Shown: positions 8,135 through 16,315, counted from the first letter of the stretch. The stretch: DNA of 64,000 bases from Microbacterium sediminis (GCF_004564075.1 NZ_CP038256.1:186001-250000), one strand, 5' to 3'. The notes: generated by a model not told the origin, from the sequence alone. Numbers and translations are program-made.

Positions 8135-9025
8135 TCACGCCGGGCGGATCGGGGCCTGCAGGCGCGTGCGCACGTCGAAGAGCTCGTTGCCGCCGATCGG
8201 CCGCGCCCCGGGAACGCCCGCCCGCAGCACCGTCGCCAGCGCGCTGCGGCTCACCACCACGGTGGGCAGCTCGCGCACTCCCGTCAGGGGCGTGATCGCG
8301 GCCGGCAGGTCGTCGTCGGGCAGCACGACGATCGCACCGCCGAAGCGCACGCGGCGCGCACGGGCGACCCGGCGGATCCGGCCGCGGAGGTCCGCGACCG
8401 GGGTCTCCGCCCCCTCGCCGACGATCTCGTCGCTGCGCAGGCGCATCGGGCCGCCGAGGTCGTGCGAGGCGATGCCGTAGAGCCCGGTGGGGCCGAGGGC
8501 GACGTGGTCGATGACGTCGTCGTCGGCGGCCGGCACCTCGTGCCAGACCGTGAAGGCCATGCCGAGCGCGTCGATCGTGCGGGCCGAGGCCTCCTCGGCG
8601 AGGGCGCGGGCCAGCAGGGCGCGCAGCTCGCGAGGGAGTGCGCGCACCACCGCGGGGTCGTACGGGTCGGCCTGCGCCCGCCAGCTGCGAACGCCGTCCT
8701 CGTACCGGGCGCGCCGCCGCGAGCCGGCCTGGCCGAACGAGCGCGCGCGGGGGCGGGATCCCGAGCGGGGCTGAGCGGCGCTCCATCCGCGCCAGTCGGA
8801 CTCGTCGGCGAATCCGTGCCCGCGGTCGTAGGCGGCCCTGGCCTCATCGGTGCCGACGAGCTCCCAGGCGCGCTGCACCTCGATGAACAGCGCCGCGTCG
8901 CCACCCGTGTCGGGATGCGTCAGCCGCAGCTGCTGCCGGAACGCGCGCCGGATCGCCTCGGCGTCGGCGGCGGGATCGACGCCGAGGACCTCGTACGCCG
9001 ACCGGGAGAGCGGGCTGTCGAACAT
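8135..9025 (-). CDS. J-domain protein with a NERD-like C-terminal region
   Basis: The product has 296 residues. The start is the ATG at 9025, preceded by GAGGAG. The N-terminal J domain reads YEVLGVDPAADAEAIRRAF with the HPD tripeptide in RLTHPDTGGD, so it should stimulate an Hsp70 ATPase. After a basic linker, the second half contains VIDHVALGPTGLYGIASHD, which resembles the beta-strand core of NERD nuclease-related domains. In that core the Asp is kept but the usual IxxK lysine is not evident. This could be a degenerate nuclease fold or only a chance likeness. Related J-domain proteins of unknown client occur in Microbacteriaceae. The gene stands alone. The NERD-like reading is my inference. 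Confidence 0.75.
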   Translation of the reverse strand: MFDSPLSRSAYEVLGVDPAADAEAIRRAFRQQLRLTHPDTGGDAALFIEVQRAWELVGTDEARAAYDRGHGFADESDWRGWSAAQPRSGSRPRARSFGQAGSRRRARYEDGVRSWRAQADPYDPAVVRALPRELRALLARALAEEASARTIDALGMAFTVWHEVPAADDDVIDHVALGPTGLYGIASHDLGGPMRLRSDEIVGEGAETPVADLRGRIRRVARARRVRFGGAIVVLPDDDLPAAITPLTGVRELPTVVVSRSALATVLRAGVPGARPIGGNELFDVRTRLQAPIRPA

Positions 9026-9182
9026 GGGCTCCTCGGGGGGTGGGCGTTCAGCGTATCCGCCGCGGTCCCCACCGGGCGGACGGCGGGCACCTCTGCCCCT
9101 TCCCCGCGGCGGCGAGGGCTGGCAGGGTGACTGATCGGGCGGCCGACCCTGCGGCCCCTTCAGAGCGAACGAAGGAACGAAC

Positions 9183-9797
9183 ATGGCGCGCAAGGATCGC
9201 AATGCCTGGACCAGTGCGGGAGGCGTCGCGATTGCGATCGCGGTCGTGCTCGTCATCCGCAACGTCTCGTCGGTGCTGAACACCCCGGGCTGGGAGCGGG
9301 ACGTCGTCGGCGTCTTCTTCGACACCCGCTTCGAGAACATGCCGCAGATCATCGGCATCCTGCTGGTCTGGGGCCCGTTCCTGCTGCTTCCCGTCGGCAT
9401 CGTGCTGCTGCTGATCGGCCGCTCCCGCGACAAGACCGCCGCGGCGGCCGCCGACCAGCCGCAGCACCTGTCGCCCCAGGGCTGGGCGCCGCAGGGGCAG
9501 CCGCAGCCGTACCCGCCGCAGCCCTACGCCGCGCCGCAGCAGCCATACGCCGCGCCGCAGCAGCCATACGCCGCGCCGCAGCCGTATGCGCCGCAGCAGC
9601 CGTACGCCGGACCGCAGCCGTACGCGCCGCAGCCGGCCCCCGCGTACGGCGCACCGGCGCCCGCCGGCTACCCGCCCGCACCGCAGCCCGCGGCGTCGTC
9701 GTCGCAGCCCGTCGCCCCGCCGTCGCTCGCCCAGCGCCTGGCGGGCCAGCCGGACCAGGTGCCGCCGGGCCCGGGCACGCCCACGGCCGGCGCCTGA
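9183..9797 (+). CDS. Small membrane protein with a Pro-Tyr-Ala-Gln repeat tail
   Basis: The product has 204 residues. Two hydrophobic segments (GGVAIAIAVVLVIRN near 14-28 and IIGILLVWGPFLLLPVGIVLLL near 57-78) are followed by a cytoplasmic-looking tail. The tail is built of imperfect copies of QPYAAPQ, repeated about six times between residues 105 and 155, and is rich in P, Y, A and Q. Such low-complexity tails are common in actinobacterial membrane proteins and may bind partners or cell wall, but the function is unknown. The DNA shows the same tandem repetition at about 9510-9640. A GAACGAAGGAACGAAC stretch before the ATG contains the ribosome-binding site. It lies in a gap between two minus-strand genes. 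Confidence 0.8.
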   Translation: MARKDRNAWTSAGGVAIAIAVVLVIRNVSSVLNTPGWERDVVGVFFDTRFENMPQIIGILLVWGPFLLLPVGIVLLLIGRSRDKTAAAAADQPQHLSPQGWAPQGQPQPYPPQPYAAPQQPYAAPQQPYAAPQPYAPQQPYAGPQPYAPQPAPAYGAPAPAGYPPAPQPAASSSQPVAPPSLAQRLAGQPDQVPPGPGTPTAGA

Positions 9798-9807
9798 CCG
9801 CCGCCGC

Positions 9808-10773
9808 TCAGGTGCCCCGGTCGGCCTCGGCGGGAAGGCGATCGACGGGGACGACCACGACATCCTGCATCTTCCAGTCCAGCCGGGCGATGCCGCGCGA
9901 GGCCTCCTCCAGCTCCCGCGTGCTCACGCGCCCGCGCCTCGGCACCACGAACGCCTCCACGTGGAACACCTGCCCCTGGTCGCGCAGGCGGATGGCGGTG
10001 CGATCCACCCAGCGCAGCGATCGCAGGTAGCGGTTCGCCTGCGCGATGAGCGGATGCGGGTGGCTGTCGTCGTAGGTGCGGCCGCGGCGATCCATGAGGT
10101 CGGCGACCGCGGCACGGGTGTTGCGCACGCCGTCCCAGATGATGCCGAGCGAGATGAACAGCGCCGCCGCGCCGTCCAGCCACCACACCCCCAGGCCCAC
10201 GCCGAGCACGCCGACGATCGAGGCGGCGTTGGTCTGCCAGTCGGCCTTGGCCATGTCGGCGTCGGCGTAGAGGAGCTTGTTGTGCAGCACCGGGGCGAGC
10301 TTGGACTTGGCGTGCCCGTAGAAGAACGGGCCGATCACGATGAGCGCCATCACCGCCACCATCAGCCAGCCGAGCCACACCGTCTCGCCGAAGAGCACGA
10401 TCGTGCCGATCGTCGGATGCTCCGCGGCGATGAGCCCCGTGACGGCCTCGACGGCGAGGTTCGCGCCCACGGCCAGGAGCGCCACCCCCGCGACGAGGTG
10501 GCCCACCCCCATCGCGCGATGCAGGCCGTACGGATGCGCGCGCGACGGGGCGCGGCGGACGAACAGCAGCGCTAGGAGGAAGGTGATCTGGGGGATCAGC
10601 GACAGCATGTCCTCGATCCACGCCGTCTTCATCGCCTGCGAGTTGCCGACGACGAAGGCGACCACCGTGATCGTGACGAGGGTGTAGCCGATCGTGAAGA
10701 ACTCCCACCTCACGGCCTTGCGCAGCGCGGTGCGCTGCTCGGCGGGAAGATCGGTGCGGCCGAACTGCGTCAC
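9808..10773 (-). CDS. Cation diffusion facilitator-like transporter
   Basis: The product has 321 residues. The chosen start is the GTG at 10773, preceded by AGGAGGTG and overlapping the TGA of the upstream lipoprotein gene. About six membrane helices are visible, followed by a cytoplasmic domain with QVFHVEAFVVP, typical of CDF metal exporters. CDF proteins usually move Zn, Mn or Fe outwards against protons. The usual transport-site HxxxD motifs are not evident: the second helix reads WIEDMLSLIPQ and the fifth DADMAKADWQTN, keeping some Asp but not the His. The substrate may therefore differ from zinc. Translational coupling to a solute-binding-like lipoprotein is unusual for this family. Confidence 0.8.
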   Translation of the reverse strand: MTQFGRTDLPAEQRTALRKAVRWEFFTIGYTLVTITVVAFVVGNSQAMKTAWIEDMLSLIPQITFLLALLFVRRAPSRAHPYGLHRAMGVGHLVAGVALLAVGANLAVEAVTGLIAAEHPTIGTIVLFGETVWLGWLMVAVMALIVIGPFFYGHAKSKLAPVLHNKLLYADADMAKADWQTNAASIVGVLGVGLGVWWLDGAAALFISLGIIWDGVRNTRAAVADLMDRRGRTYDDSHPHPLIAQANRYLRSLRWVDRTAIRLRDQGQVFHVEAFVVPRRGRVSTRELEEASRGIARLDWKMQDVVVVPVDRLPAEADRGT

Positions 10774-11258
10774 GACCCCACCTCCTCGTCCAGGAACGCC
10801 TCGAGCTCGGCGAGCATCGCGTTCTCGCCGAGCGGCACGAGCATCACGAGCGAGCGGCCGTCCGCGCCGGGGATGCCGGGGTACCCACGCGTGACGCCCG
10901 CGCGGTCCACCCACGGCGACTGGTCGGTGAAGCCGCCCACGGCCAGATCCAGCCGGCCCTCCTCGAGCTCGGTCACCAGCGTCTCCTCGCTCGCGACGCT
11001 CCACTCGGGCTCGGCGTCGATCGTCTCGGCGAAGTCCTCCACGAGGTCGACGAGGGGGCCCGTCGGCTCGCCGTCCGTGACCTCGACCAGGCCCGGCTCG
11101 GCGGTCGCGCCCACCCGCAGCTCGCCGCCCGTGATGCGATCGAGCGTGCCGTCGGGATCGGTCGGCACCTGCACGCCGCAGCCGGTGGCCAGCAGCGCGG
11201 TGGCGAGGAGGGCGCCCGCCGCGAGGCGCCGCGTGCTCGGAACGTGTGCTCTCCGCAT
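10770..11258 (-). CDS. Lipoprotein with a type-3 solute-binding-like fold
   Basis: The ATG at 11258 gives 162 residues beginning MRRAHVPSTRRLAAG, with a hydrophobic signal and the lipobox-like LLATGC. The mature part follows the pattern of extracellular solute-binding family 3: GGELRVGATAEPG, then LVDLVEDFAETI, then LEEGRLDLAVGGFTDQSPW and TRGYPGI. It is shorter than usual (about 230-250), so one lobe may be reduced. Its TGA overlaps the GTG of the CDF-like gene, so they are one operon. It may deliver or sense a ligand for that transporter, which would be an odd pairing. No ABC subunits are nearby. Confidence 0.7.
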   Translation of the reverse strand: MRRAHVPSTRRLAAGALLATALLATGCGVQVPTDPDGTLDRITGGELRVGATAEPGLVEVTDGEPTGPLVDLVEDFAETIDAEPEWSVASEETLVTELEEGRLDLAVGGFTDQSPWVDRAGVTRGYPGIPGADGRSLVMLVPLGENAMLAELEAFLDEEVGS

Positions 11259-11367
11259 GAGGCCAGACTGCCGTGCGCGCCGGGCCGGCGCCATGCGGTT
11301 GCCTCCGCGGCGTGCTTCGGTGTAACCGCGCGGCCGCCGCCCGGGCCGTTCTCTCAGCCGCCCTCAC

Positions 11368-11373
11368 TAGGAT
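11368..11373 (+). promoter_or_regulatory. Leaderless -10 (TAGGAT)
   Basis: TAGGAT ends 6 nt before the GTG at 11380, so transcription should begin at the start codon. Confidence 0.6.
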
Positions 11374-11379
11374 GGCCGG

Positions 11380-12006
11380 GTGATGATGACGGCCCGGCAC
11401 GTGCAGCTGCTGCGCGCCCTCTTCGCCGCAGTGGCCGCCGTGATGATCACCTTCAGCCCCGATCACTCCGCCGAGGTCGGTCTCGCCGTCTTCAGCGGTT
11501 TCGCGGCCGCATCGGCCCTCATCCTGGCCCTGTCTGCCTGGCTCGTGCGCCCGGCGGGGCAGCGCGGCCGGATCGTGCTGCTCACCGCCGTCTACCTCGT
11601 CGCGGGTGTCGTGGCGGGCACGCCGCAGCTGCGCGGCACCACCGCCCTGTTCGCCGTGCTCATCGCCTGGGGGCTGCTGGCGGGGCTCGTGGAACTCGTC
11701 ATCGGGATCGTGGACCGCCGCACCGACCGAGTGATCGCCCGCGACACGATCTTCGTCGGCGCGCTCACGATGCTCCTCGGCGTCGCCTCCATCGTCGTGC
11801 GCCCGGAGTACCGCCTCGACTACTTCATCGAGGACGCGGGGCGCACCTTCACGCTCACGGGCACGATCATCGCCGTCGGGCTCTTCGGCGCGTACGCGGC
11901 GATCGTCGCGGCGTTCCTGGGGATCGCGGGCCTTTCGCCGCGCCCGGTCGCCCCCGCCGAGCCCGCTCCCGCTTCCGCCCTGCCGACCCCGAAGGACCCG
12001 ACGTGA
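11380..12006 (+). CDS. Integral membrane protein, function unknown
   Basis: The product has 208 residues and about six hydrophobic helices in three pairs, with the look of DUF308/HdeD-type small membrane proteins. The start GTG sits 6 nt after a TAGGAT hexamer, indicating a leaderless transcript and fixing the start. The C-terminal 25 residues are a Pro/Ala-rich tail. Its TGA overlaps the GTG of the next membrane protein gene (GTGA), so the two are translated together and may interact. I see no enzymatic motif. Confidence 0.75.
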   Translation: MMMTARHVQLLRALFAAVAAVMITFSPDHSAEVGLAVFSGFAAASALILALSAWLVRPAGQRGRIVLLTAVYLVAGVVAGTPQLRGTTALFAVLIAWGLLAGLVELVIGIVDRRTDRVIARDTIFVGALTMLLGVASIVVRPEYRLDYFIEDAGRTFTLTGTIIAVGLFGAYAAIVAAFLGIAGLSPRPVAPAEPAPASALPTPKDPT

Positions 12007-12329
12007 CCGACAAGACCCGCCGACGCGACCTGATGCGCCCCGTGCAGCTGCTCGGCATCGCGTTCATCGCCGCGGCGTTCGCGGGCTTCGTCACCGCCAT
12101 GGCCATGGGCGCCTGGCAGGCGATCCCGGGCGAGGACGTCGCCCGCGCGTGGGCGGTCGCCGGCATCGTGGCGGGCATCGCGTTCATCGCCGTGCTGCTG
12201 ATCCTGTCACTGCTGCTGCTGGCCATCGACCCCGCCGACGTCGAGAAGCCGATCGACCGACCGGTGCTCCTGCGCGACCAGCCTGAGGCCGACGAGACCG
12301 ACGGCGAGAAGCCCGCCTCCGACGCCTGA
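12003..12329 (+). CDS. Two-helix membrane protein, function unknown
   Basis: The product has 108 residues and starts at the GTG overlapping the upstream stop. It has two transmembrane segments (LLGIAFIAAAFAGFVTAMAM and WAVAGIVAGIAFIAVLLIL), then an acidic tail ending EADETDGEKPASDA. It is probably a partner of the preceding membrane protein. No family is recognised with confidence. Confidence 0.75.
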   Translation: MTDKTRRRDLMRPVQLLGIAFIAAAFAGFVTAMAMGAWQAIPGEDVARAWAVAGIVAGIAFIAVLLILSLLLLAIDPADVEKPIDRPVLLRDQPEADETDGEKPASDA

Positions 12330-12354
12330 TCGGGTCACAGCCCCGCTCCTCCCC

Positions 12355-12360
12355 TAGAAT
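12355..12360 (+). promoter_or_regulatory. Probable -10 (TAGAAT) for the FHA gene
   Basis: TAGAAT lies 39 nt before the ATG at 12400, giving a short 5' leader of about 33 nt. Confidence 0.4.
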
Positions 12361-12399
12361 GCGGAGGGTACGCGTGGCGCACGGCGAACGGGGGCATGC

Positions 12400-13164
12400 A
12401 TGGCTTACGACACAGGTGCGATCGACGAATCGACGATTCCGGCGGGAGCAGGGCCTTCGAAGGCGCTCCGCGTGGAGTTCGCCGGCGAGTGGCACGAGCT
12501 GTCGACCGACCAGACGTTCACGATCGGCCGCGAGGGCGATCTCGAGGTCGATGACAACCAGTACCTGCACCGGATCTTCCTGGAGATCTCGTTCCACGAC
12601 GGCCTGTGGTGGCTCGCCAACGTGGGCTCGCGCCTGTCGGCGACCGTCTCGAGCGCCGGCGGCGCCGTGCAGTCGTGGCTCTCGCCGGGGGCCCGCATGC
12701 CGATCGTCTTCGCTGAGAGCGTCGTGGTCTTCACCGCCGGCCCCACCACCTACGAGCTGAACCTGCACGCCGACGAGGCGCAGTTCTCGGTCTCGTCGTC
12801 GATCCAGAGCCAGGCCGTGGGCGAGACCACGGTGATGCCGGTGAGCTTCACCCCGCTGCAGAAGCTGCTCATCGTGGCGCTGGCCGAGCCGATGCTGCGC
12901 CGCGAGGGCGTGAGCATGAGCGAGCTGCCCTCGAGCACCGCCGCCGCCCAGCGCCTGGGCTGGACGATGAGCAAGTTCAACCGCAAGCTCGACAACGTCT
13001 GCGACAAGCTCGACCGCATGGGCGTTCAGGGTCTGCGCGGCGGCCCCGGCAAGCTTGCGACGAACCGTCGCGCGCGCCTGGTCGAGTACGCGGTGTCGTC
13101 GAACCTCGTCACGCGCGCCGACCTGGCGCTGCTCGACGACGAGGCCCTGCGCGCCCAGGACTGA
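12400..13164 (+). CDS. FHA-domain protein with a C-terminal helical DNA-binding-like part
   Basis: The product has 254 residues. Residues about 22-115 form an FHA-like beta sandwich (FTIGREGDLEVDD, then YLHRIFLEI), a fold that normally reads phosphothreonine on partner proteins. The C-terminal part (from FTPLQKLLIVALAEPMLRR) looks like a winged or helix-turn-helix domain: LPSSTAAAQRLGWTMSKFNRKLDNVCDKL. It may couple Ser/Thr kinase signalling to gene control. The FHA Arg is seen, but the Ser of the SxxH motif is not obvious, so phosphopeptide binding is uncertain. It is convergent with the YbaB gene. Confidence 0.75.
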   Translation: MAYDTGAIDESTIPAGAGPSKALRVEFAGEWHELSTDQTFTIGREGDLEVDDNQYLHRIFLEISFHDGLWWLANVGSRLSATVSSAGGAVQSWLSPGARMPIVFAESVVVFTAGPTTYELNLHADEAQFSVSSSIQSQAVGETTVMPVSFTPLQKLLIVALAEPMLRREGVSMSELPSSTAAAQRLGWTMSKFNRKLDNVCDKLDRMGVQGLRGGPGKLATNRRARLVEYAVSSNLVTRADLALLDDEALRAQD

Positions 13165-13214
13165 TCGCCGTCAGCAGCGGCGAGGGCTCATCCCTCCGCC
13201 CGGCCCGATCGCGC

Positions 13215-13631
13215 TCAGCGCCCGGTGAAGCGGGACAGGTAGCTGTCGGGCTCGGGGTCGTCGCCGCCGTAGCGCCGGGTGATGCCGGCGCGGAGCTCGG
13301 CGGTGAAGGGGCCGTCGCCGAGCGTGTTCTCGGTGAGAGCGAGCGCCTGCTCCGCGGCCGACTTCTGCGCGGTGCGGATGGTGTCGGTGAGCAGCTCGCC
13401 GAGGGTCTGCGGCGCCAGTTCCATCGCGGCATTGCCCAGCTCGATGCGGGTGACGGCGCCCTTCGCGGTCGCCACCACGGCCACCTCGCCGCGCGGAGAG
13501 CTGGCGCGGGCGGTGACGTCGTCGATCTCGCGCGACAGCCGGTGCACGGCCTCCTGCCGCCGTCGGGCCTGGTCCAGCTGCTGCTGCACGCGCTCGCGCG
13601 CCGCCGCGAGGCCGCTGAGGGGATCGGTCAT
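13215..13631 (-). CDS. YbaB/EbfC-family protein of the WXG cassette
   Basis: The product has 138 residues. The N-terminal half is a coiled coil (RVQQQLDQARRRQEAVHRLS). The second half is the YbaB beta sheet, seen in SPRGEVAVVATAKGAVTRIEL, followed by helices. YbaB proteins bind DNA or act as dimeric adaptors. A YbaB-like fold also occurs in the mycobacterial ESX-associated EspL, which fits this gene's position as the last member of a WXG100-like operon. It begins 3 nt after the preceding lipoprotein stop. It is not beside dnaX or recR, so it is probably a secretion-associated paralogue and not the housekeeping copy. Confidence 0.8.
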   Translation of the reverse strand: MTDPLSGLAAARERVQQQLDQARRRQEAVHRLSREIDDVTARASSPRGEVAVVATAKGAVTRIELGNAAMELAPQTLGELLTDTIRTAQKSAAEQALALTENTLGDGPFTAELRAGITRRYGGDDPEPDSYLSRFTGR

Positions 13632-13633
13632 GT

Positions 13634-13897
13634 TCACTCCTGGGTCAGTGCCACGATGTCTGCCCACGGGTAGGTGGGGAAGTACTTGTCGCGATCGTTC
13701 GTCTGGCTGCGCGACGCGTCGGCCTCCGTGATGCCGAGGTCGCTGCCGAGGAGGGCCGCCGGAAGCTCGTTCTCGAGTCGATCGCCGTACTGCGAGACGC
13801 CCCCGCCGGGCTTTGAGCACGCGGCGAGCGCGAGCAGGAGGAGAGTTGCCGTCAGCGCCCACGAGGCGCGTGCCGCCCGCCGAAGCGCGACGGTCAT
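13634..13897 (-). CDS. Small lipoprotein of the WXG cassette (1)
   Basis: The product has 87 residues. The signal peptide ends in LLLALAAC, a good lipobox. The mature part is about 60 residues and ends FPTYPWADIVALTQE. The C-terminal PWADIVAL resembles PWTDVLEIL at the end of the next upstream lipoprotein, so the two share a short motif. The ATG overlaps the stop of that gene. Function is unknown. Its place between a putative secreted hydrolase and a YbaB adaptor suggests a role in export, anchoring or self-protection, which is inference. Confidence 0.75.
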   Translation of the reverse strand: MTVALRRAARASWALTATLLLLALAACSKPGGGVSQYGDRLENELPAALLGSDLGITEADASRSQTNDRDKYFPTYPWADIVALTQE

Positions 13898-14337
13898 GAG
13901 TTCTCCAGGATCTCGAGGACGTCTGTCCAGGGCAGCGAGATATCGCCATCGGTCGCGTCTTCATCGATGTCGGGGGCGAGGGTCGTGAGGGCGGCGCTCG
14001 CGTCGAGAGGCGCCTCCACGCCCTCGATGAGGGAGTCGGCGTAGACGTACAGATAGCTGTAGTCGCCGGTGGCGTGATCGACGGCCGCTGCGAGGATGCT
14101 GCGCAGCTCGTCGGCGGTGATCTCGGCTCGGTCGAGGACGACCCAGACGTTGAGGTGGTAGTTGAAACCCGACATGGACGTGCCGGCGTCGGCCTCGACC
14201 ACGCCGGTGACATCCTCCTCGATCGCGCCGGGAACGGCGCTGGCCGCCCCGCGCTGGGGAAGCAACGGCGAGCACGCGGCGAGGGCGAGAACGCCGACGA
14301 ACGCGAGCGGCGCCAGTGCCCTGCGGAACCGGGTCAC
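13894..14337 (-). CDS. Small lipoprotein of the WXG cassette (2)
   Basis: The product has 147 residues, with the lipobox VLALAAC and a mature domain of about 125. The domain contains NYHLNVWVVLDRAEITADELRS and a stretch TGDYSYLYVYAD, giving an alternating strand/helix pattern. It ends ISLPWTDVLEILENS, similar to the end of the neighbouring lipoprotein. It overlaps the hydrolase stop and the next lipoprotein start by 4 bp each, so the operon is tightly coupled. No family is recognised. Confidence 0.75.
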   Translation of the reverse strand: MTRFRRALAPLAFVGVLALAACSPLLPQRGAASAVPGAIEEDVTGVVEADAGTSMSGFNYHLNVWVVLDRAEITADELRSILAAAVDHATGDYSYLYVYADSLIEGVEAPLDASAALTTLAPDIDEDATDGDISLPWTDVLEILENS

Positions 14338-15980
14338 GGCGTCGTCTCCGTCTTGACGTGCTCGCTCTCCGAGAAGGTGTGCATCTGGTGATCGACGACC
14401 TCACCGCCGATGAGGCCCTCGAGCTCCGCCACCGCGGCCGCGTCGTCGCCGGTGAGGCCGGCCCGCCACGTGTTGACGCTGTCGGTGTAGTACTCGTTGT
14501 CGTGTGCCGTGAAGAGCCCACCCTCGTCGGGGTCGGGGAGGGTGATCGTGTGGTGCGAGTCAAGACCGGAGAGGAGACCCATGCCCGGGATGACCGCCGC
14601 GGGACCGCCGAAGTCGAGAAGCGGCACGGGGTCCGTGGCATGCTGGAATGCGTACACCGGGACGTCCGGTGGGAGCAGGAAGCCATCGATCGGGGCGCCG
14701 TTGGTGATGACGGCCTTCGCGTTGTAGGGCGAGCTGGCGGCGAGGTTCGCGGCCATGATGCCGCCCTGGCTGAACCCGGTCCAGACGACGTCGGCTCCCG
14801 CCGGCACGCCCGCGTCCTCCATCGCCTGCAGGACGGCCCGCTCGTACTGCGTCTTGAGGACGGGGTTCTCCATGATCATCAGGGCGATGTTGGAGTCGAA
14901 GTCGTTGGGGGCGCCGTAATCGGCGAGGAGCTCGTCGATGGGGGCGTCACCGAACACGGACTTGAGCGCGTTCCAATCCTGGGTCGACGGAAGCGACACG
15001 ACGTAGTGCTGGTTGCCATCGGCACCCTCCACGAGCTTGATGTCCACGACCGCCCTCGCGGTGTGCCCCATGGCGTCGGTGTATCCGTTCTGCTGCACGA
15101 AATCGCCGAGCGTGTGCAGCTCGGTGACGGCGTTGGCGTCCTCCCAGGCCTCGCGTGCCTTGGCCTGCGCTGCGCTGTCGCCCTCGAGCTGGCTGGGCAG
15201 CAGCTCGGTGACGCGGGCGTCCTCCTGCAGGAGGGTCGCCAGGCCGGTTCCCACGAGGTATTGAAGCAGGCCCCCGGCTGCGAACGTGAAGGGCATGATG
15301 TCGGCGGCGCGATCGGCGATCTTCCGGATCGCCTCGTGCAGCAGGGGGAGGGCCGCCTGGATCAGCTGGATGAGGTTCTCGAAGGCCGAGAACATCGCTT
15401 CGATGAGCGCGCCGCAGGCCTCGATGAAGCCGATGGCGTGATCGATCAGCTCCTGCAGGGGGTTCACGCCGTCGAAGGGGTTGATCGTCGAGGCGATCGC
15501 GAACGGATCGGCGAGCGTGTCGACGAAGCCGGCGATCTCGGTGAGGGCGCCGAAGACGCCGTCGTACACCATCGTCGCGATCGACGCGGACAGCTCCATC
15601 GCCTCGGCGATGGCGGCGCAGAAGTCGGAGGTGAGCGAGAGCTGCTCGCGCAGCTCGGCGATGCGCTTCTCGAGCGCACGCGCCGCGCGTCCCTCCAGCA
15701 CGTCGAGGGAATTGTCCGTGGCACGCAGGTCCTCTTCCACGGCCGCCACGCCACGCGCCACGGCGCGCCACTGATCGGACGAGGCCAGTGCGGCCGACTT
15801 GTTGCCCCGCAGCTCCTCCTCCCAGCGAGGGAGGGGATCGATGTAGTCCAGCGCCCATCCGAGCAGCCAGCTCGCGAGACCGCCTCCGCCGCCCGGGAGG
15901 GTGAAGTCGAGCCGGAACGACTCCGCGCCGCCGGGCGCCCACGATCCGCTCCGCAGGTCGCTGATCGCCGCGGCGGTCAC
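14334..15980 (-). CDS. WXG-associated alpha/beta-hydrolase, putative secreted effector
   Basis: The product has 548 residues, starting at the GTG (15980) that overlaps the WXG-like gene stop. The first 200 residues are helical with the character of WXG/LXG-type N-terminal domains (ASSDQWRAVARGVAAVEEDL). A small hydrophobic region follows (FIEACGALIEAMFSAFENLI). The last 220 residues are an alpha/beta-hydrolase: nucleophile elbow WTGFSQGG, likely acid in HATDPVPLL, likely His in LDSHHTITL. A lipase or esterase active at the cell surface is the best guess. It shares the S-D-H arrangement and spacing with the 453-residue protein at 18671-20032, so the two are paralogues. No ESX ATPase lies in this window. 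Confidence 0.75.
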   Translation of the reverse strand: MTAAAISDLRSGSWAPGGAESFRLDFTLPGGGGGLASWLLGWALDYIDPLPRWEEELRGNKSAALASSDQWRAVARGVAAVEEDLRATDNSLDVLEGRAARALEKRIAELREQLSLTSDFCAAIAEAMELSASIATMVYDGVFGALTEIAGFVDTLADPFAIASTINPFDGVNPLQELIDHAIGFIEACGALIEAMFSAFENLIQLIQAALPLLHEAIRKIADRAADIMPFTFAAGGLLQYLVGTGLATLLQEDARVTELLPSQLEGDSAAQAKAREAWEDANAVTELHTLGDFVQQNGYTDAMGHTARAVVDIKLVEGADGNQHYVVSLPSTQDWNALKSVFGDAPIDELLADYGAPNDFDSNIALMIMENPVLKTQYERAVLQAMEDAGVPAGADVVWTGFSQGGIMAANLAASSPYNAKAVITNGAPIDGFLLPPDVPVYAFQHATDPVPLLDFGGPAAVIPGMGLLSGLDSHHTITLPDPDEGGLFTAHDNEYYTDSVNTWRAGLTGDDAAAVAELEGLIGGEVVDHQMHTFSESEHVKTETTP

Positions 15981-16315
15981 AGCAGACGCTCCGCGGCGTC
16001 GATGTGGGCCTCGGCGCGGGTGTATGCGTCGCGGGCGTCGGCGTCGGCCCGCTGGAAGTCGGCGATCATGCCGCGCACGCCCGACGAGAGCTCCCCGGCG
16101 GCGGCCGACGACACGGTGAGCGCGTCGCTGCACCACTCCGGCAGCTGCGCGAAGACCTGGCCGAGGAACGCGTTGAGGATGCCGAACGAGTCGGTGGCGA
16201 CGCTCGCGCGGCCGGCGGCGCCGGCCTGCGTTGCAAGGTCGTCCTTCGCTCCGGTGAGCGATGTGGCGGCCCGGTCAAGCACGCCGTAGTCGTATTCGAT
16301 CTGCTCGCCCGCCAT
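15977..16315 (-). CDS. WXG100-like protein
   Basis: The product has 112 residues, all helical, with a central turn around LPEWCSDALTVSSAAAGEL in place of the classic WXG. Its size, helix-turn-helix plan and position as first gene before a large helical-plus-enzyme protein fit type VII (ESX-like) partners. A GGGGAGA ribosome-binding site precedes the ATG. A TAGCCT hexamer at 16349-16354 on the minus strand could be the -10, giving a short leader. It likely pairs with the N-terminal domain of the hydrolase it is coupled to. Confidence 0.7.
   Translation of the reverse strand: MAGEQIEYDYGVLDRAATSLTGAKDDLATQAGAAGRASVATDSFGILNAFLGQVFAQLPEWCSDALTVSSAAAGELSSGVRGMIADFQRADADARDAYTRAEAHIDAAERLL

Noticed and set aside
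9510-9640. Tandem DNA repeat as a separate element
   Set aside because: It is explained by the QPYAAPQ protein repeats of the membrane protein it encodes.
14316-16289. Long plus-strand frame opposite the WXG-associated hydrolase
   Set aside because: It is antisense to a gene with clear hydrolase motifs and coupled start/stop overlaps.
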